64,000 nucleotides of DNA from Medicago truncatula (GCF_003473485.1 NC_053046.1:9682001-9746000), one strand, 5' to 3'. Shown: positions 25,375 to 37,889, numbered from the stretch's first letter. Program-made: numbers and translations. Notes: a model not told the origin generated them from the letters alone.

Positions 25375-25886
25375 AGGTTAAATATGTTTTTGGTCCCTAT
25401 AAAATTGGCAACTTCTAAGTTTAATCCTTACTTAATTTTAATAGGTTTTTTAGTCCCTACAAAAAAAAATTACTTTGAATTTTAGTCCCTGTTACAACAA
25501 AGTTTGTTTAATTATCCTTAAACTCTTAAATTTTTAATCGATTTTTTTGATATAAGTTTAGAACACTATAAAAGGTTCGTTTACTAAAATTTAGAATTTT
25601 TTAACATGAAACGAATTAAATATGAATTTTTTAAAACGAAAAAAAGTTAAAGATAAAATTAATAAAATTTTGACGTAGATGATCTTTTAGTAATGTTCTT
25701 AACACGTCTGCAAAAAATTGTTCAAAAACTTAAGAGTTTAAGCATAAATTAAACAAATTTGAATTGAGGAGGGACTAATACTGAGTGCAGAAAAAAAAAA
25801 TTAGGAACTAAAAGAACTATTAAAATTAAGTAAGTATTAAACTTAAAAGGTTCCAATTTTATAGGGACCAAAATCATATTTAACCT
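25375..25886. mobile_element. MULE-like 'ggtccct' element, 512 bp
   Basis: Ends AGGTTAAATATG and CATATTTAACCT, with TTTGGTCCCTATAAAATTGG mirrored at the far end. An exact 9-bp duplication TTATAAAAA lies at 25,366-25,374 and 25,887-25,895. There is no open frame of note. Confidence 0.85.
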
Positions 25887-26332
25887 TTATAAAAATTGTT
25901 CTCATAGAGGTATTTCTTCGATTGGTTCTTGAATTGATCCTTTAGAGCACCACTCCATGGTTTCCTATGAGCATCATTATTGTCTTGTTGCTCTAATTCA
26001 AGAGTCTCGTAGTTCTTAGGAAGTGATTCGTACAAGTAATGCAATATACACAATAATTTGTGCAAAATCTTTAAAACTTATTAGTGGTAATTCCTTTACC
26101 TTTGAGTTCTTTGAAAATTGTTGAAATATCGTTTATGTCGAAAGCAACTCCAATATCACCTAAAATAAACTATCCATTAAATTATAGTCATTATTAAGGT
26201 CATAATTGTTATTTAATAGAAATAACTTGTTAAAGTTTCCAATTCCCTTGTTTTCTTTTCTTTCTTTGTATCACGTTTATTATATTATACTATGTACATT
26301 TTCATAATAACCTGATTCGATTCTTTTCCAAT

Positions 26333-27395
26333 TGAAACTTGTGTATTGGATTAGGAATTTAGAAGACAATTTTTACATGAAAAAGTTTAGTGGATTTTAA
26401 AAGATTTTGTAAGATTGTCATGACTTTTAAGATTTTAAAAGACTATCAAGATTTATCATATGGATTTCAAAGGATTTGCATCATAAGATTTTAAAAGACT
26501 ATCAAGATTTCAAAGGATTTATAACAAGAAGGCAATTGTATTTTTCCTAGATGCTTATGTGTTGAGAATTATTGTTGTGATGTATTTTTTTTTTTGTCTA
26601 GTGGTTAGAGCTCACACAATTTAATTGTGAAGAAGTGTAGTGTTCGGGGTTCGAACCCCGACCTCTGCATATAATATGCAATATTTCTACAAACTAAGCT
26701 AAGCTCACGGGGATGATGTTTTTATATTTTTCAACAATGTGTATTACAGAATTATATTCGTGGTTCTTACAAAATTTGAAGCCAAGTATTCAATATAATG
26801 GTTGTATACAAATGAAAAAATTAAGCTTGATGTAGATCTAATAAAAATTTGAAGCCAAGTATTCAATATGGTCTTCAATAAAAAAAAAAAAAAAAAAAAA
26901 AAAAAGCTTGCCGTAAAACTAATAAATTGAACAAGAAGCCACCAGCATGATTTCGATTACGTAGAAGGGAAGGTTTATACCCCAGAACAAAGTAACAAAC
27001 CACCTTTTGTGCCCTGGAAGTCAATAAGAAAATGAATCTCGTTGGACAACATGAAATGAAAATTGTGAAAGTCTCCCAAAGTCTTGCAAGTTTTTGTGAG
27101 ATTGTTGAATGAGTATTTTGTTTATATTTTTAACTAAAAAGTCTCACAAAATTCACTCCATCCAATAATCCATTAAAATCTATGTATTTTTGAATATCAA
27201 TGGACATTTTATAAGTAATGAGAAATCTCAATTGAATACCAACGGATTTCGTTGCATTGAAAAAAGAATTATGATTGTCTTAATTAAGATTTATTTATAT
27301 TTTATAAAAATCTTGATTGAATACCTCAAGATTTTTTTATAATTAAAAAATCTTTTAAAATCTCTTGAAATCTAAATCAAATACACCCCAAGTTA
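26333..27395. mobile_element. Probable inverted-repeat element rich in 'aaatc' phrases
   Basis: The left edge (TGTGTATTGGATTAGGAATT) is roughly mirrored at the right edge (AATCAAATACACC). The interior has multiple AAAATCTT/AAGATTTT phrases on both strands. A SINE-like unit lies within it near 26.6 kb. The boundaries and family are uncertain. Confidence 0.45.
26596..26710 (+). repeat. tRNA-derived SINE
   Basis: A pol III A-box-like stretch (TAGTGGTTAGAGC) and a strong B box (GGGTTCGAACCCC) are spaced as in tRNA-derived SINEs. It does not fold as a genuine tRNA because the acceptor stem is missing. Target duplications are not clear. Confidence 0.6.
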
Positions 27396-27580
27396 TTACC
27401 TTATATAGTTAGAATGTTTAAATGTCATTTTAATAGCTTTTACGCCATTCTTAAAACACTTCGTTTTTTTTCTTCTTTAAACTATAGAAAAAAATATGAA
27501 CTAAACAAAATCTAAGGTTAGTGTATTGGATTATGATTCTAAGGGATTTTAATAGACTTTTTATTATGAAAAAGTCTTGT

Positions 27581-27715
27581 GGTATTCAATCAAGACTCTT
27601 TCCAACTTAAAAGAAGTCGTCTGGTATTCAATCAAGACTCTTGTCATTTAAAAAAACATCGTGGTATTCAATCAAGACTCTTCATCACTTAAAAAAAGTC
27701 TTGTGGTATTTAAAA
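27581..27715 (+). repeat. Minisatellite, 40-42 bp period
   Basis: The phrase GGTATTCAATCAAGACTCTT starts at 27,581, 27,623 and 27,663, with a partial copy at 27,705. The spacers are similar (TTAAAAAAAGTC type). Confidence 0.8.
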
Positions 27716-27859
27716 TCATTAAATTTCGAATGATTGTTTGATAAATTAGATTTTGATGGATTGTGTGAGATTTTCTTGTAAAATTTTATTATGAAAAAGT
27801 CTTTCATAAAAACATAAGATTTCTTATGATTGTTTTTTCTTTTAAGATTTTATTATCTC

Positions 27860-29093
27860 TGATGACAGTACGTCATTGCTAGTTTTTTAGTCATATTTGT
27901 GTCCTTTTTGTAATGTTTTGAGAGTCAAATGCTTGTATACATGGTTAAATCAGTTCAAGATTCATAAAAGAGAAGTTTTGCACAAATTGAAGAAGAACCA
28001 AAAATTTAGCTACTGGATCGTGCCACGATGAACCTGAATCGTGGCACGTTTGAAGCGTGAAATTTACCTGAAGATACTGGAAAAATCGTGGCACGATGGA
28101 TATGTAACGTGCCACGATGGTTTAGTAAATTTGCTACCACGTCAGATTAATGAAGGAATCGTGCTACGATGGACGTGAAACGTGGCACGATGGTGGGCTT
28201 TTCTCAAACCCTAATTCTTTGTCTATAAAAGTCATATGCGATCAGAAGCTTTAGTGTGCGATTTTGGAGACCTAAACATAGCATAGACGATACTAGGAAG
28301 CCGAAGAGCACGCATTGGATCTCACAAAACTCATAGTTGGTTCTGGTTTATGTATGTTTACTATTTTCTATGTATTTGATTGTTTAGTTATGAGTAGCTA
28401 AACTATTAGATTGATTGAGCCATGAGATGAATCTTTGTGATTTGTGAACCATATAATTTGTTACGAACTCTCTTTGACATCAATGAAAACCTAGTCTTTA
28501 TTCATAATTATTTGTGTTCATTGCTTTTCGTACGATTGTTTGCATGACTATTAACCCTAGCTTATTTCAATCACATAAATTGATCTTAGGAATTGAACGA
28601 CTACTAACCCTAGTTTTTAATCCTGAAATAGTAATTATGTTTAATTCAACATAGGAACCTAGAGATGTGAAATTGAGAGTTATAACTTGTGAATTAACGT
28701 TCTGACATAGCTTCCACGGTTATTCAATCGGTTTAAGAGATTAAAAGGTTATAACTTAGGAAAGGGTTTTGAGTCAAGAGATTGATCAAAACCACTTAGT
28801 TAATCCGTCGTAAGCTAGGTTAATTTATTTGAGAGAGAAGAAAGGCAAATTACTCACAGTGAGCAATAGAGGATTCGAAAGGCTTGATCATCTGTTTTAA
28901 TCCAATTATCAAACCATTTTATTTTCTGTTATTTACTTTTTATTGCAATCAGATCAAACTGCCTAGGGCAACCCATAAATTTAATACATCCTTTATTTTA
29001 ACGCTTTTGCCGAGTAGAAATTGAAACAATCTCTGTGGATACGAACTTTATTACTACTTCGATGGTTTTGGTACACTTGCCAAATTTCTATCA
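27860..29093 (+). mobile_element. Solo LTR of an LTR retrotransposon (fossil)
   Basis: A 1,234-bp unit begins TGATGAC and ends TCTATCA. It is flanked by an exact 5-bp direct duplication ATCTC at 27,855-27,859 and 29,094-29,098, the classic signature of an LTR. Only one LTR is present and no internal coding region lies beside it, so the element is a remnant, presumably left by recombination between two LTRs. A TATAAAA promoter box near 28,223 and a cluster of short repeats just upstream mark the probable U3 part. Superfamily (copia or gypsy) cannot be told from the LTR alone. The perfect target duplication suggests moderate or young age. Confidence 0.85.
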
Positions 29094-29098
29094 ATCTC

Positions 29099-29574
29099 TC
29101 TCACTCTCCTTCTTCCTCTCTCTTTCCATCATCTCTCCAGCTCTCCCCTAAAAAATAAAATAAAAGAGTTTGTATTAAAGTTTGTGAAAGAGATTGTGTT
29201 GTGATCATTTTTTTCAACAAGTCCTTAAAATTCATAAAATCTTTTGAATTCCATAAAATCATTTCAAATCATTTAAGATCTCATGATTTGAATCTTTTGA
29301 AATTCAATTGTAAATCTATATAGTCTTTTAAAATCATTAAAGTCGTTAAAATCCAACAAAGTCTTTATTCTTTGTTCATAACACACTATTTTAAGTCATT
29401 ATTCTTTTATATGGTTCAACCGATTGAACCATGACCCGAAGGTCTTACCGATTTGATGTCCGATCCGGTTTTGAAAACATTGGTTTCAACCTTCATAGTT
29501 TACAAAATATCAGTATAAAAATATAACAAATAAATCTTGTATCTTTTTCTTCATAAACAGATATGAGATCATTT
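29099..29574. other. Gene-free spacer with element debris
   Basis: It holds AAAATC/GATTTT-type phrases similar to those at 26.3-27.8 kb, on the opposite side of the solo LTR. The LTR may therefore have landed in an older inverted-repeat element spanning roughly 27.5-29.4 kb. Confidence 0.35.
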
Positions 29575-29805
29575 TTAATTAAATGATGGTTTTGTTGAAA
29601 AAAATGGTTGAAAAGAAATAAACAATTTTGATGAGTTTGTTTGATCAGGTTCAAAAAAGGAGAAAGATATTTTATTCAAATGATCGAGACAATAATATGC
29701 AAACTGAAAAGCGACAATTATCATAAATATGAAAGGAGCTACAGATGATCTTTGACGTTCTTGGATTTCTTCATCTTCCATAATTTGCCCTCCTTTGTGA
29801 TCCAA
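29575..29805 (-). CDS. Candidate small single-pass membrane protein, 76 aa
   Basis: The ATG-started frame encodes a charged N-terminus (MDHKGGQIMEDEEIQERQRS) and then a hydrophobic segment at about residues 23-41 (APFIFMIIVAFQFAYYCLD). The part beyond about residue 45 looks less protein-like and could be read-through past an unseen splice site. The layout resembles small plant tail-type membrane proteins, but I do not recognise a named family. No other exon was found. Confidence 0.4.
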   Translation of the reverse strand: MDHKGGQIMEDEEIQERQRSSVAPFIFMIIVAFQFAYYCLDHLNKISFSFFEPDQTNSSKLFISFQPFFSTKPSFN

Positions 29806-30887
29806 TTTTAAGAAAGTTGGTGTATGATAAACTTTAATATACGTGTTCTAGGTTGATCTATAATACTTTATTTGTTTTTTATCTTCGAGAAAGAAAAAAA
29901 ATCAAAGGAAATACAAAAGGTCCAGCTCGGGTCTTTATCCAAGAAGTTGGGGTTGGCGAAGTTTTCTCTTTTTATCACTATTAATATTTAAAGCTTAAGT
30001 AAACAATAAGATGACCGTTGTTAGTGGTTTAATTCACCGATGTGTATGGCGGCTTATAGGAAATTGTTTAGTCAATAGACATAATCAATAAAGACATAAA
30101 GGAAAAATAACTAGGGCAAATTGTAAAAGTCGGGGTTTGCAATCAATTGAAATTGGATCATATCATGAACATCCATATACATAAAAAGCATAAATAACAA
30201 GTTATTCAAACAATGAAAATATATAAAGAGTGATTGTATTCAGGTAGACCAATGTATACATAGTTCAAGCAGTTATATAGACGTTCCTCTACATGATTGT
30301 ACCCTAAGAGTTTAGCTCCTCATGTTATTCTAAACATAAACAAAAGTATATGAGAGTAAATATATGAATTATGATCGTCGTTGGTCGACTCCTTGTCTCC
30401 TGGATGCATATAATAATGATTCGAAACTTTCCTAAACCACGTTTTCACCTTCATTGTAACTGAACATCGTCTCAATTGTTTGAAGACATGAAGAACTTCA
30501 TTTAAAATAAAGAATCACACAAAAGATATTGTTGTGTAATTTTTATAAACATTAATTAATATTTTTTAAATTATTTTTTTTATTTTTTATCTTAAAGGAC
30601 ATGTATTTTTTTAATACAATGGATTTAAACAACATTCAACTTTGTAACTTACGTGGAGATGAAGAAATCATGGGGAGGTCGATTCTGTTTAATCGGATCT
30701 TTGACTCTCTTTGATTAACAAACAAAATCAAAACGAAATTGAAGAGTTACAATTTCTTATAGTAAAGTTGATTTTTTGAGGAACGAGAGACTGTGGTTGG
30801 TTTTCTTTTTGTTGGGGAACACTAGAGGCTCACGGAGGAAAACTAAAAATTGAAGTATGAGTTTACACGAGATAGCAATTTTTTTGG
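29806..30887. other. Gene-free spacer
   Basis: AT-rich. On the minus strand a short ATG frame from about 30,453 (MKVKTWFRKVSNHYYMHPGD) stands in slightly richer DNA, but it has no recognizable homolog and is not called. Confidence 0.35.
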
Positions 30888-31271
30888 GCTAAATTGTATT
30901 TTTGGTCCCTAACTATTTAGGTAGTATCGCTTTGGTCCCTTAATTAAAATTCGATTTATTTTGGTCCCTTGACTTCTCTCCGTTACACATTTTGGTCATT
31001 TCCGTTAGTTTTAATTCAATAACGTTAGGTTTTCTTCCTCTTCTTTTCCTCTTTTTCATCTTCATATCATCTCTACCAACCTTTAACAACAAGAATCCCA
31101 GGAAAATTCCAGAAGAAAACGAAAAAAACCAAACATTTTTGAATTAAAACTAACGGAAATGACCAAAATGTGTAACAGAGAGAAGTTAAGGGACCAATAT
31201 AAATCGATTTTTAATTAAGGGACCAAATCGATACTACCTAAATCGTTAAGGGACCAAAAATGCAATTTATC
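30888..31271. mobile_element. MULE-like 'ggtccct' element, 384 bp
   Basis: GCTAAATTGTATTTTTGGTC on the left is mirrored by GACCAAAAATGCAATTTATC on the right, and GGTCATTTCCGTTAG / CTAACGGAAATGACC lie further in. The flanks are similar T-rich stretches but not an exact duplication, so it is older than the 25.4-kb member of the same general type. Confidence 0.75.
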
Positions 31272-32334
31272 ATTTTTTGCCACATCATCAAATCTATGTG
31301 CTCTTGTGCCATTCATTGCTTTTGGATTAAAAGAACACTATTGTCTCGAAGTTAAAATGTTAGGAATAGTCTCTTTCTAATACTTTCTATAACATCCATT
31401 GTTTTATTGGACAAAACTCGTGAGGGTCTCACCACATTATGTGGGATCTATTTACACATTGTGGAATCCACATTAGTTTCATTCAATAAAAAAATGTGTG
31501 TTAGAGAGATTGTTAGAAAAATATTTCTACAACACACCTTTTGTTTGGAATTGAGAACAATCCCAAACCACTCATTGATATAAAAGTCAGCCCATTACAA
31601 AAACGAGCCCCATTCAGATACACATGATTTACGCGTGAGTATTACTATGACTAACCTTTTTTAACATAAAACAAATTCATAGATTGATTATCTGCTTAAA
31701 AACACACATAACCATAGATATCCAAGACAAACCTAACTACTACATGTCGCTCCTCATTCTTATCACAAATACCACCGCTGTTGGATTTTCCCCTTGTCAA
31801 ACCTTTCATTAAACATCAAAATGCAGCTGTATATCAATTCCATTTATCTATGGGTTACTAAGCTCAACACTTTGATGCTCCAATCGACGACTTTTTGAAG
31901 GGTAAGATGTCGACTCGTCTCAATTTTCCCTGATGTTGATAACCTAAACTACTCTCAATCTGAGGTAATGTTTCTCTAATGCTTCTTTTCATCCAATCGT
32001 CATTTCTAATATCATTGATTCATGATATGTTTCAACTTTTTGTCGCATAATCAAATCAAATAAATCTAATCAAATTTTATCATTTCAAATAATTTTTTAG
32101 GTCAAAATTATAATCCAATCAGTGTCGAGCCTCGATGTTAGATCCCAGATCCACAATACACCATATCATGCGAATTAAAATAAAAAAATATATTATTTTT
32201 ATCATTTATATATATATTTTTAATATTTTAATTTTTTTATCCATCAGAATGCAATATTTTTTTTAATTGATCATTTATTTTAGGATATGAAATTAGAAGT
32301 TTAGAACAACATAATTTTGCAAACAGGAAAAAAT
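31272..32334. other. Gene-free spacer upstream of the HMG-box gene
   Basis: AT-rich; no feature is supported apart from scattered simple repeats. Confidence 0.35.
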
Positions 32335-32461
32335 ACCTTGAAATATCATTCCAGATAAAACCGATTTTACGAGCGTAGCCTTCAAATTTCCCTTTGTAGC
32401 GGTGCATCAAACGCAAATCATCTTCGTAAATTCCCAAAATCTCAAAACCCAAAACAGTCAT
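32335..32461 (-). CDS. Possible first exon of a gene divergent from the HMG-box gene
   Basis: On the minus strand an ATG (32,461; another in-frame at 32,479) opens a frame reading MTVLGFEILGIYEDDLRLMH, RYKGKFEGYARKIGFIWNDIS. It is followed by a plausible donor (CAAG-GTATTT). The DNA is less AT-rich than its surroundings. I found no following exon or recognizable family. It may be a remnant or a chance frame in the HMG-box promoter. A CACGTG (G-box) at about 32,493 would sit between the two starts. Confidence 0.25.
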
Positions 32462-32780
32462 TTCGTTCAAATACCACACGTATCACCCTCACGTGTACAC
32501 TTCACAACTCCTCAACCCTCAAAACACGTCCACTTCTTCTCACAAAGAAAACACAAGCTAGCTCGAAAGCACGCGGATCGCTGACGTGGCACAAAAATAT
32601 TTCATTATCCCGCGCAAACCCGTGCTTCAATTTTCAATTTCCCTCTTTATCCTTCTCAATACAAAAACCCACTCACGCTCTTTCATTTCTCACATTTTCA
32701 TCTTCACTCTCAAAAACCCTTTCTCTTCTTCTTCTCTCTAACCGTTTTCTCTCTCTTCGAAGTTCAATCACCGTTTCACC

Positions 32781-33893
32781 ATGCCGAAAGCTGTTTCCGA
32801 CGCCAAACCTGCTGATAACCGGTGAGATTCTTCTTCCGACTTCGAGATTTGTGATTTTCATTGGTTTATTTGTTAGATCTGAAGTTTTTGCTAACGTTTT
32901 TGATTTGATTTTGTTTGTTAGGTTGAAGCGCAAGGGCGCAGGTACTGGAACCAAGCAGTCGAAGAAAGCTAAGGATCCTAACAAGCCTAAGAGGCCTCCA
33001 AGTGCTTTCTTCGTTTTCATGTAAGATTCGGTGCTAAAAATTGTTGGAATCGGTGCTTATTGTTCACGAATTTGTTCCGTTGAAGTTTGATTTAATTTTG
33101 ACGAGTTTTGTTTTGTTTTTTTTCCTTTTGTTTTTCTGCGTTTCGGTGAAGTTCAAAACGTTACGAACGTGTTCCGTTGAAGTTCGATTTGATTCTGATG
33201 ATTTTTTTTGTTGTTGTGATTTTTAGGTCTGAGTTCAGAGAGAGGTTCAAGAAGGAGAATCCAAGCAACAAGTCCGTTGCTGTGGTGAGATTTCTGACGC
33301 TATTTAGTTTTTACGGTTGAATTTTCTTTTTATGAAATTTTGAACGTTGAGTTTTCTAACGTGATTTACGGTGAATTTGAATCAGGTTGGGAAAGCCGGT
33401 GGAAAGGAATGGAAAGCTCTGTCTGATGCTGTGAGAATTTTGCTTCTGTTTCACCGAAGGAAATTAATCTAATTCTCTTAGTTTTGATTTTAAAGTCGTT
33501 TTTGTGATTTGTGTATTTTAGGATAAGGCTCCATTCATTGCTAAGGCTGATAAATTGAAGGAGGAGTATGAGAAAACAATGCGTGCTTACAATATGGGAA
33601 TTGTAATTACTTTTATCACTTTTCTGTGACTTTGATTTTTCCGTGTTCTGATTTTACTTGGATTTATATCTCGTGTTTGCTGATTTGAGCTAATTTTGGT
33701 GCATTAGACTGAGAAGAATGCTTCGGAGGAAGAAGGATCTGAGAAGTCCAAGTCTGAAGTGAATGATGATGATGAGGATGGTGATGATGTAAGATTTTTC
33801 TCATTGTTTGTATTATTCTATGATTTTTTAGGTTTTTATATATTGAATTTTGATTTCATTATTTTATGTTTTCAGGAGGAGGATGAGGAGTAA
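32781..33893 (+). CDS. HMGB: HMG-box chromatin protein (HMGB type)
   Basis: Seven exons: 32781-32821, 32922-33020, 33227-33284, 33386-33430, 33522-33602, 33708-33788 and 33876-33893. All have GT/AG junctions in phase and give 140 aa. HMGB proteins are abundant nuclear architectural factors that bend DNA and loosen nucleosomes. The N-terminus is basic (LKRKGAGTGTKQSKKAKDPN). The single HMG box covers about residues 35-105 (KPKRPPSAFFVFMSEFRERF ... KEWKALSDADKAPF ... KLKEEYEKTMRAYN). The acidic tail (NDDDEDGDDEEDEE) modulates DNA binding. Size and layout match plant HMGB2/3-type proteins. The pyrimidine-rich leader from about 32,690 is probable 5' UTR, and the 3' UTR probably ends near 34,110 where AATACA-type signals occur. 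Confidence 0.95.
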
Positions 33894-34114
33894 GGTTGGT
33901 GGTGCTGAAGGAAGAAGCGTAGGATTAACTGCAATAGAATAATTTTCATTATTATAGGTTGGAATGTAATTGGGAAACTTTTTAGATCCAAAGCTGTTTT
34001 GCGATGAACAAACAGTTGTTAGGTTTATATTAGCGCATAGTTTAAGTGTAGATTCAGCTTCATGATCTGTACTTAAATCCCACCTTTATTATTAATACAG
34101 ACTCAGTTTGTTAT

Positions 34115-35783
34115 GGTACATTCTGTTGATTATCTTCTACCAATTGAATGCTGTTATTCAGTGAAGTTATGTTATATGTTGCATCGTGCTTATATATCCA
34201 AACACGTAGTTACTTGAAAGTTGAAACTCGCAGGTATTTATTTTTTCTTCATTATATTCTATACTAGAATACAAGCTTTGGCCAACATTCAAGTTTTTTG
34301 TATTTTTTCATAAGGACAAGTAATCTTGAATTAAAGAAGATAAATTGGAGTTGATTCACTGGAATGTAAATGAGAGTCTATATATAGCACCAGCTACAAG
34401 TTTATAAAAATATCTAGGTAGGTAACTCGTGCAACTAATAAACTAAACGGGATTAGTGAAATCTGAAATGATAATCAGTCAAGATTGTTGATAAATGTTG
34501 ACTGTACTTGGAAAGGGGTTGAGGAAGGAGGCCTTGACGCCTTGTTGAACAAATTAGTACTTGTCTTGTCTACTTGATGCCTAGAAGTGAATAATATAGT
34601 TTCATGGACAAAACTTTGGTAACATACTTATATGCTCTTGGTGTTGTTTGTCGGTTAACATGTACTTTTTGTGAGCATAATAAACTTTGAGATGCATGTT
34701 TGGATTTGAATTAAGTAGATTATGGGTGTTTATGATCACAAAGAGTACTGTACATTTTAAGAAGAATAATATCAGCAACATATAAAGTACATTAAGTTTT
34801 GTACGATTTAGTCATCTATATGAAGGGTAGTTTCTTTGCTACAATATAGTACCAATTGCTCTGTACAAGTGATACACAAATTAGCAACTACACATAGCAG
34901 AGCCACAACAAATTCACATGTGGTTTGAGGCTAATGTTTAAGTTTCTGCTCCAAAGTTGGGTCTAGCAGTGTGGATTGCTCCTTAGTTCTCAGCATAAAA
35001 GTGTGAAAGCATCCTAAGAGGCTTGGAGAATTCTTCAAAGGTTAAGTTTGCCATGATGTGGAAATAAGAAATTGTTTGAAATCATTGTTGAAGCTCAAAA
35101 ACATATAACAAATGCATTATTATTGATGGTGGGCGTTTCATAGATCAAGGTTACATTCCATTGGGATGTGTATCTGTGATTCTATTGGCTTTTGTGCTTG
35201 ATTGTCTCTCATCAGGGATTAGAAAAATGCCATCATACAAATGGCCTGAAGTGGTGAATTTCATGAAACACTCTAGGGATGATATAGAGGTGATATCAAT
35301 TTTAATTTTTAAATGATTGTCAGTTTTTTTATCCAACCATCTAAATATTTTACTGATGTTTATTAGGATATAAACAAACTGAGCTGCTCACATTCTGGAC
35401 CTACTCTTTTCATAGCTAATAATAATCTCCAGTTTATTTATTTATTTTATCAAGTTTCACCTTGCATTATTATCTTGCTGGTTAAGAAAATGCTCTAATT
35501 CTTTTGGTTAAAATAAAAGTAATTGAACTCTTAAATCAATCTTAGTTATATTGATAAATTAGTATGTTGTGCTGTCGAAATGCACATATTATTGGTGCAA
35601 AGTATTCATGGAACATACTATAGTCGTCTCAAAATATCTTTAAAACTTAAATCATTTGAATCCACTATGAGACTAATCATCGAGTCGACAACAATATATC
35701 TAAATTTTCTTTTTCCCATGAACCAAATTCATTTTTTTCGCATAATATCTATTATTATCATTAATTATAAAACTTAAGTACTT
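34115..35783. other. Gene-free spacer
   Basis: Mostly AT-rich. Around 35,150-35,289 (plus) a frame reads PLGCVSVILLAFVLDCLSSG then IRKMPSYKWPEVVNFMKHSR, flanked by AG and GT. It looks like a stray exon of an unrecognised host gene, but nothing else supports a gene. Confidence 0.35.
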
Positions 35784-35999
35784 CTATACCCTTGTCTACT
35801 AACTATTTATTAAAATTGATGCAATATAAATTTACAATTTTATCCCTAAAAGGGGCAATTTGGTAATTCCATAATTTCTTAACTTTGGGGATTGCCACCT
35901 CATCCAATTTTATATTATTTTCTTTTTAATTATTTTTTATTTATTTTATATTATTTTCTTTTTTATTTTATATTTATTCTATAATAATAAAAATAATCT

Positions 36000-37390
36000 T
36001 AAATTCAGTTGTTTCTACATTGCCGTTGTGGGAGATTAATGTATCGTTTGACGTGGCTTTTTCCAACTTCTCTACATTTTTAAGGAGAAGTTAGACTAAA
36101 CACAATATCAATTTAGTACTTACTAAAAAAATATTTTTTTTGAATGCCTAAAATTGAATGGAATAAACTTTAGCCAAAAGCTGTTGAATCTTACTTTAAA
36201 AAACTACTTCTCGATAATTTATTTCACAAGCACCTTTTTTGAACTCACGCTGGGAACCTTTTCTTTTATTTTATAATATTATATTTCAATTTGTTTTTTT
36301 TCTTCCATTTAACTTTATTTTATTTTTTGGAACCGTTCCATTTAATTTTTTTAAGGGGGTTCCATTTAATTTTATTATCTTTTTTTCAAATGAATATTAT
36401 TATTCTTTTATCACTTATATATTTAATTTCAATATCGTTTAATCATCACACCCTTACAAATATTTTTATTCACGTTGTCATTTAATAATACAAAATATTT
36501 TTATTTGCTTTCTTCAACCTCGCGAATATATACACAAACACATTAACGTTTAGAGTAATATTTTACGTCCGTCTATCTGTTTTTTTGTTACGCGAATGCA
36601 TATAATTTTTTTAGTGTTGCTTGGTTGAGTGCTACCTCACCTATTTTTTTTTATCTTTTTTCATTTTTTATATTTTAAAAAACTTTTAACTATTTTTCAA
36701 TTTTTTTATTTTTAACTATTTTCCAATTTTTTTCTCCCAAATTCAGTTGCTTCTACACTATCGTTGTGGGATATTAAGATACCGTTTGACTCGGTTTTTT
36801 TTTCAACTTCTCTACATTTTTAAGGAGAAGTTAGGCCAAATAAAATATCAATTAAATAATTATTTAAAAATGTACTTTTTTAATGCATAAAATTGAATGG
36901 AAATGAGCTATGGCCAAAAGTTGTTGAATGCTACTTCAAAAAACTACTTCTCGACAATTTATTTCACAAGCATCTCTCTTCAATTTATGTTGGGAACCTA
37001 TTCTTTTTTTTTTAAATATTATATTTCAATATGTGTTTTTCTTCCATTTAATATTTTTTAACCGTTTCATTTTTTTTTTTTAAGGAGGTTCCATTTAATT
37101 TTATTACCTTTTTTAAAGGAATTTTATTATCTTTTTATCACTTATCTATTTCATTTTAATATCGTTTAATCATCACAACCTCACAAATATTTTTATTCAC
37201 GTTTTTCAAATAGTTTTATTTTCTTTCTCCAACCTCGCTAAAATACACACACACACATTAGCGTTTAGAGTAATATTTATGTGTGTCTGTTTTTTGTTAC
37301 GCTAATGCTTATAATTTCTTTTGGCGTTGCATAACGCGTATGATTATTTTTATTAAATTTTGATTTTAATTAAGAGCAAAATTGTAGATG
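36000..37390. repeat. Diverged tandem duplication, period about 740 bp
   Basis: AAATTCAGTTGTTTCTACAT at about 36,002 recurs as AAATTCAGTTGCTTCTACAC near 36,740. The order of shared phrases is conserved for more than 600 bp (TTTTTAAGGAGAAGTTAG; ACTACTTCTCGA; ATATTATATTTCAAT). Divergence is substantial, so the duplication is old. Confidence 0.8.
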
Positions 37391-37889
37391 TCTTTTCTTC
37401 AAAAAAGGTATAAATGCCTAAAAAAATTATACTTTTATATATATATATCGCACCTTTATATTATAACAAACTATGGATATCTTTTTCTTATTCAAAAAAA
37501 TTAAACATATTTGTTTCCATGACACCAACAACGTAACAAGCATAATATCATATAATATAAATTCTTATATTTTTGAAAGACACAAAAAATATGGTATTCT
37601 TATAACAAAATTTGTTATAGAGTATAATTGAAATAGAAAAAACTAACTATTTTGATATTATTTATGTTATTATTTCAGGTTTCTTAAACTGTTTCTCCTA
37701 TTCAAATATTTAACAAGTCATTTATATGATGATACAAATTTGTATTCATGTTACACAAAATAAACGTTATTGAGTAAATATAGTATTTGTCAAAAAAATA
37801 TCTTTTATTTTTTAACATTTTTAGCCTTCAGAAAATATTTTAAACATTTTATTATTTATTATGTTAATTCATAATAAATTTGAAGTTTT

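Noticed and set aside
36239-36485. Hydrophobic Phe/Leu-rich frames
   Set aside because: They are translations of T-rich DNA within a duplicated non-coding block.
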